A stretch of DNA of 64,000 nt, from the NCBI GenBank assembly GCA_021234155.1, contig JAJEKV010000102.1, positions 3,554,449 to 3,618,448 on the forward strand, written 5' to 3'. Position 1 is the stretch's first letter; every line of letters begins with the position of its first letter. The translations under genes were made by a program, and so were the position numbers. The notes beneath the pieces are model-generated. The model made no database searches. It saw nothing but the letters and a program-made list of their open reading frames with translations, and was not told the origin of the DNA. Origin of the DNA: Isoetes taiwanensis. Taxonomy: Eukaryota; Streptophyta; Lycopodiopsida; Isoetales; Isoetaceae. Shown here in pieces: positions 59,662 through 64,000 of the stretch.

Positions 59662-61050
59662 GTGGGCACACATTTCCATGTGTGCACATTTGGCCACCTA
59701 GCCCTTAAAGGCAAGTGGGCCCATTTCCAATTATCCCACATGCCAAAAGGGGATAATTGGAAACCCTAGCCAACCCCTGTCTATATAGGGTAGGAAACCC
59801 TAGCTAGCCCAATTTTCGATTTTAGGGCTTTAGAACTCGCTTTGGCTGCCTCAACAAAATAAAACCGCATCCCGCACTTGCCTGGGAGAATTACATCCTT
59901 AGTTTCCCTTGATTCGAAAGGCCTCAAAGATGGTCGAGCTCAGATCAAGAGGAGCCCCTCAAGGATCAGGTATTTGGCCAATTAGATAGTCTAAACCCCT
60001 ATTTTAGTCATTGAATCAAGAGGGTTTAGCCTATTAGATTGCCCATAGCAGCCCTCTAGATCTCTAGATAGCAGATCCTAACTAAAGAACCTAACTCTAT
60101 GTTGTAGATTAGATCTAGTTCTTTAGTTCTCCATGAAGTATATGGATGATGCATCTCTATGAGCTCCTTTGTATTGGGAAGGGGGGTAGAGACCTAAAGC
60201 TTTGTAGTTGATGCTCCTAGAGTAGCCTCTCTAGCACACCGGAGATTCGCCCTCAGGCACAAGAGCCACACCGGGATGTGGGTGAAGGGGCCGATCGGGC
60301 CGAGAAGGGAGGTTCATGTCCCCGACTCTTGAACAATCCTCCGGGTGTGTAAGGCCTCCCGGGATCATTGTGACTAGGTCCAATGGCTTGCCACCGCGGC
60401 GGGGCAAGGCATGGGCTCCACACCCGTGAAGTGGTGTTCACTTTCCAAAGGTTCAACACGGGCGGTGGCCCTCTAGTCACCTTGAGTCAGATGTAGATCT
60501 CTCGAGGGAGTGATCCCCACCGCCCCATCGAACCGGGAAGATGAGCCCGAGTAGCCCTCTTGGCTATGCATCCCATGGGCGGGCTACTGTGTCCCGACAC
60601 TTTTCGCACCACTCGCAGTGTGCACAGAGGGGCGATGGAGTGGACAACCCTAAGCCATGTTCATATGCCAGCCAAATCCATTGCCATGAATTCTCGCCCG
60701 CAATGAACTGAGACCCAAGCCGCCGGGCCATCCCTTTGAGTCCGAGCCTTGGGTAGGATTCCCATGTGATGTGCCGATCTTTGTCTATGCAGATATGTGG
60801 AGGACCATTCTTCGTGATGGTCATATGATGTTGATGTATGTGCTATCGACATGTATGTTTACGCCCGCTAGCCTAGGTAGGCCCCGAGGGAGACGGGTGT
60901 AATGACCCTTCCACTCTTCCCACCGAACCCGCCACGTTCTTTTCGGGTGGTCATGTGGAGGGCCCCTGATTAGCATGGAGTCGGTATGGGGATGAACTCC
61001 GTTTGTATACCTGTGAGTACACCGTGATAATGCAGTAGGGGACGCCACGC

Positions 61051-61062
61051 TGGTATCGTAGC
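61051..61062 (+). other. Primer-binding site after LTR B (unit 2, altered)
   Basis: tggtatcgtagc differs from tggtatcagagc only around the CAG, the trinucleotide most often corrupted here. It is followed by tatgttcttgg, matching the leader after LTR A (atgttcttgg). Confidence 0.7.
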
Positions 61063-61254
61063 TATGTTCTTGGAGACCAAGAGCAAAGCACCGCCATGTT
61101 CCCAAAGAGCACTAACTTGATAGGATCCTCAAACCCTCAAAAATGAGAATTTTTTTTTTCTCATTTTTGTAGTTTATGCTAAGCTAGTAACGCTTAAAAT
61201 GAATAGAAACGTAAAAAGACTAAAATCGATGAGCCCACATCCAAAAAGTAGGAA

Positions 61255-61318
61255 TTCTCACACGTCAAGGCCAGACGTATTTCTACATTCTAGAAATCGG
61301 GTCATAACGCGGTGAGAC
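61255..61318. promoter_or_regulatory. Dyad element 1 before the H3-like ORF
   Basis: Outer arms tctcac/gtgaga, inner arms atttcta/tagaaat around catt-c. One of four copies of the same 64-69-base imperfect palindrome. Confidence 0.6.
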
Positions 61319-61440
61319 ATTCAAATTTTGACACCAAAAAGTTGTAAATTACAAGAAAATACCTTGATAATTCTAAAATTAAGCTAAGAATTAGTAGATT
61401 TAGCATGTTACATGTTAATTTAATAAGTGGGCCCCACCAT

Positions 61441-61509
61441 GTCTCACACGTCACCGCCCAGGGATGTGTTTCTAGATTCTAGGAATCGGGCTGAGCGCAA
61501 CGGTGAGAC
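61441..61509. promoter_or_regulatory. Dyad element 2 before the H3-like ORF
   Basis: Outer arms gtctcac/gtgagac, inner arms tttcta/taggaa. It lies 75 bases before the TATA box. Confidence 0.65.
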
Positions 61510-61583
61510 CTTGCTTAATTAGGTGTTTTAGATGCCTTAGACAACCCAAAAAGGTAGTTTAAAAGTTGACCTAAATTTGGCCC

Positions 61584-61591
61584 TATAAATA
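61584..61591 (+). promoter_or_regulatory. TATA box of the H3-like ORF
   Basis: tataaata, 107 bases before the ATG at 61691. The second promoter block has the same word 122 bases before its own ATG. Confidence 0.6.
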
Positions 61592-61690
61592 GAACCGCAC
61601 TCTCCCATTTTTTCCCCTTTTTCCCTAGAACTTCGCCGGTCATTGCCAAGGCGATCTTCCGCGCTTAGCTCCGATCGACAAAACCGTAAG

Positions 61691-62949
61691 ATGATGGCCC
61701 GCACGGCAAACCGCAAGGAAGCCTAGCCGATCCTCCAACAAATGGATCCGGCCTCTTTCACAGATTCTTTCGGAACGCTTTTCCACAATCGGCGTAATCT
61801 TCGCCGAAAGCGAGGAAAACGTGGTCGACCGAGCGACCACACGTAGCTCTTGGAGGACGACCGCCGCATCGCCATGAACGAGATCCCCACAATCGCACGG
61901 CAGAGGGAAGAAGCGAAAGCAGCGAGGGAGCAACACCCGGGAGGACGCCAACCCACGTGAGGAGGTGGGGGAACAAAGGGACCCATAACAGCCCGTGAGC
62001 AACCCTGTGCTGAGATCCACCTGCAGGAGGAGCAGGGAAGAGAGGAGCAGCAGCCGCCGGAACTCACCCCGGAAGAAGAGAGGTCGACCGCACGCCGTCC
62101 GCAGTAATGGTTAAGGGAGCGCCACGGGAGTAGAGGACAAAGAGTCGGAAGACGACCCGACTACAGCCGGGACCCAAGAAGAGGAGGGCCAAAGCCGTAA
62201 AGGTGTGCAAGAGGGAAGTTGGTAAAGGTCGGGAAGCGAGCCGGTCCCAGGCATCAACGAGCCGTCGGGAGGGGAGACCCCGCGGCCCACCGACGACTCG
62301 ACTAAGACTACGCGGCCGGGCGCAGACGGGCAAGCTCTTCAAAGCCCCGGTCAGAGGAAGGGGGTCCCGCAGCGCATAGCCTCGGAGCGTGAGGAGGCCG
62401 GACAGTGGCGGCTTAAGCTCTCACCGCTCCCGACGGGGATAGGGTCAAGGCCCCACACCACAACGGAGGGTATATGTGATAGACCCCTAAAGGTCTATCG
62501 AAGAAGATCAAGGAGCACAACGCTTACATGGCGGGGGAGGCCTACAACGCATATTACCGGGAGCACCGGGTGAGAACGATTGAAGGCGGACACCGACGAA
62601 AGAGCCGATACTCGGCCCCCACCAAAGCCCAAGCCTCCCCAGAGCACCGTGGAAGAAGCGGAGCAAGAAGAAGAAGTTGGAAGATTGGGGCACTCAAGGA
62701 GATCCGCCACTTCCGTAAGAGTTACGGACTCCGATCCCCCCTGCCGCCCCGGCTTTGGTCCGAAGTCATACAAGAATACAACACGCATATGTGCGACGCA
62801 TTTAGATGCCGCCAGTGTTTACAAGAGGCGGCCGCGCACATAGTAAAGCATTTTGAAGATTCAACGGCCGCACGGTGCATGCGAAGAGGGTTACCCTCAT
62901 GAGGCGTGATATGTATCTTGCCGTGCACATCAAGGGTGAACGACCTTGA
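61691..62949 (+). pseudogene. ORF with C-terminal histone H3 fold (H3/CENH3-like)
   Basis: The last 260 bases encode an H3 core in two frames. G-A-L-K-E-I-R-H-F-R-K-S starts at 62687. L-Q-E-A-A-A-H-I-V and H-F-E-D-S follow. After a one-base shift near 62873, H-A-K-R-V-T-L-M-R-R-D-M-Y-L-A is at 62878-62922, then H-I-K-G-E-R-P and a stop at 62949. Canonical H3 has A-L-R-E-I-R, K-S, L-Q-E-A-A-E-A, F-E-D, H-A-K-R-V-T-I-M, L-A-R-R-I-R-G-E-R-A in the same order and spacing (about 86 versus 89 residues). A basic run (K-K-R-S-K-K-K-K in one frame) precedes the fold, as in H3. The start reads M-M-A-R-T before damage. The roughly 300 codons between are Arg/Glu/Pro rich with several stops. H3 forms the nucleosome core; loop 1 is too corrupted to tell H3 from CENH3. 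It sits 640 bases after the LTR B primer site. Confidence 0.75.
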
Positions 62950-63656
62950 GTTTTGTAAATAACTGAAAAATTTTGTTAATATAAAGAAAATTTTGTGTAA
63001 ATAAAGTGTCAAACCTTGTTTAAATAGGTCAAGATATCGATCCCTAGCCTTCGTTTTAATTAAATTGAGTTTTGAGCAAAATTGAGACGATGTCTCACAC
63101 GTCGCCCAGACGATTTCTACATTTTAGAAATCGGGCCGGGCGAACGCAGGTGAGACCATGCCCAAAAATGCCCAAGACAGCTCCAAATCGACCAAGTAAG
63201 GGGTCAATTCTGCCTAACTCGATGAGTTTAGTGGAATTACAGCCTTAGATCACCTGAATTGAGTAATCCTAGCCCAATTAGGACCCATGTCTCACACGTC
63301 GCGCCAGGACAGATTTCTACATTTTAGAAATCGGCCCGGGCTTAACGTGAGACCCCTCTACTCATTTCTTCACCAAACGATCTCCAAATTGCACAATAGG
63401 TTCAAGAGAGTGTCCTTAGCATGCTCAAACCCTAGAAATATACTTCAAACTTGCAATTGCATCACTTAATAGGTCAGAATTGCCTAATTTCAGTAAATTT
63501 TAGGCCATCCAAAAATTAGGGTTTTCCCCTTTTCTATAAATAAGTTCCCCATTTCTCATTTGGCACCCTGCAAATTTGCTCTCCACTGCTTAGGCGATCT
63601 TTCAGCTCTCTGAGGCGCTTCTGCATCCGTTTGATACTCCCTTCTTTGCTAGATCA
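62950..63656 (+). promoter_or_regulatory. Second promoter block with two dyads and a TATA box (unit 2)
   Basis: Dyads at 63092-63156 and 63289-63353 (arms gtctcac/gtgagac, inner atttctacattttagaaat) and TATA box tataaata at 63535-63542. The arrangement repeats the block before the H3-like ORF: two dyads 184-198 bases apart, then a TATA box, then an ATG. Confidence 0.65.
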
Positions 63657-63971
63657 ATGGCCACCGCTGATTTCGGGCGATGGTACAGCCGGTGCCCATG
63701 TTCTTCCGAGGCGGATGTCAACGACATCTTCCAAGTCTTTGTGAAGGAAATCGACATCCAAGCTACGCTGAATGCAACCCCAGCATATAGGCAGGTGCTA
63801 GCAGAATTTCAGGCTAGGGTAGGACCCTCCCTTGTTCAAGTCCCCCCTTGCATAGGATACTTCGTTCCCCCCATCTCTTCAAAGCGGCCTTGGGCGTATG
63901 TCCCCAACATCGCCAAGTACTTGACTAACAAGGCGCAAAAGGCTACTCGACTACATGGTCCGACAGCCTAA
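63657..63971 (+). CDS. Unrecognised ORF behind second promoter block (unit 2)
   Basis: Open for 104 codons from M-A-T-A-D-F-G-R-W-Y. Mixed composition, no membrane segment, no domain I recognise; F-V-K-E-I-D and L-T-N-K-A-Q-K stand out. The frame probably shifts near 63930 and continues past the window (an alternative frame reads L-L-D-Y-M-V-R-Q-P-N). It lies about 700 bases after the H3-like ORF, same strand. It may be gag-like, but nothing shows that directly. Confidence 0.45.
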   Translation: MATADFGRWYSRCPCSSEADVNDIFQVFVKEIDIQATLNATPAYRQVLAEFQARVGPSLVQVPPCIGYFVPPISSKRPWAYVPNIAKYLTNKAQKATRLHGPTA

Positions 63972-64000
63972 CAGGACCAAGTACTTCTCTTACACCGCCC

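Larger units (their letters stand above)
59390..61049 (+). mobile_element. LTR B (unit 2)
   Basis: About 1.66 kb, starting tgtgacgctcc and ending just before the primer site at 61051. Contains two 34-base palindromes, TATA box tatata at 59782-59787, and the ggggtagagacctaaag block at about 60183 shared with LTR C. The start and this block tie LTRs B and C together; LTR A links to C. This is the 5' LTR of the element carrying the H3-like ORF if the assignment is right. Confidence 0.7.
35101..64000 (+). repeat. Direct duplication, unit 2 (runs off the window)
   Basis: Begins near 35101 with ggaacctatttgtttttc, matching 4771. It repeats unit 1 in full order to the window end, where 64000 matches about 33762. 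It lacks the 322-base element of unit 1. Differences concentrate at CAG/CTG and homopolymers. Confidence 0.92.

Noticed and set aside
61691-62949. Calling the ORF a canonical H3 gene or CENH3 by name
   Set aside because: The core departs from canonical H3 at many positions and loop 1 is corrupted in both units, so H3 variant and CENH3 cannot be told apart.
4771-64000. The two units as one sequence assembled twice from the same molecule
   Set aside because: The MITE-like insertion with a clean empty site shows two different molecules.
1-64000. tRNA, rRNA, CRISPR array or bacterial operon
   Set aside because: No cloverleaf, rRNA block or regularly spaced repeat-spacer array was seen; the primer-site matches are 12-15 bases long and belong to LTR elements.

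Overview
The window looks like repeat-rich nuclear DNA of a land plant with a large genome. It holds LINEs, Ty3/gypsy and copia-type LTR retrotransposons, primer sites matching plant initiator-Met tRNA, MITE-sized foldback elements, and one plausible intronless host gene for a small membrane protein. I cannot name the species; nothing is bacterial, viral or organellar.

Layout. Positions 1-4060 hold a minus-strand LINE broken by a 5'-truncated plus-strand L1-type LINE, with matching target-site duplications. From about 4771 a unit of roughly 30.3 kb begins. It starts again in direct orientation at about 35101 and runs off the window end. Each unit contains, in order: an AT-rich stretch with a foldback element; the membrane-protein gene (minus); a gene-poor stretch; a LINE (minus) split by an LTR; an LTR with a Met primer site and an ORF starting like the histone H3 tail; two LINE 3' fragments head to head; a decayed chromovirus (reverse transcriptase, integrase, chromodomain); a second Ty3/gypsy gag; a copia-like 5' end (minus); a long LTR (LTR B) with a Met primer site; an ORF ending in a histone H3 fold; and an unrecognised ORF behind a similar promoter block.

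The two units are not one sequence assembled twice: a 322-bp inverted-repeat element sits only in unit 1, and unit 2 has the empty site. Most other differences fall at CAG/CTG trinucleotides and homopolymers, in the style of uncorrected long-read base calling over CHG-methylated plant DNA. Most frameshifts here should therefore be treated as possible sequence errors. The two units are best compared as independent, differently damaged readings.

The most unusual content is the histone H3-like material. At 61691-62949 (unit 1: 31526-32757), behind LTR B and its primer site, a reading frame ends in a recognisable H3 fold. A related LTR (LTR A) is followed at 50021 by an ORF starting M-A-R-I-K-C-T-A-R-K, close to the H3 tail. 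Shared LTR blocks, primer site and leader suggest, but do not prove, an LTR-retrotransposon lineage whose first ORF is an H3-like protein.
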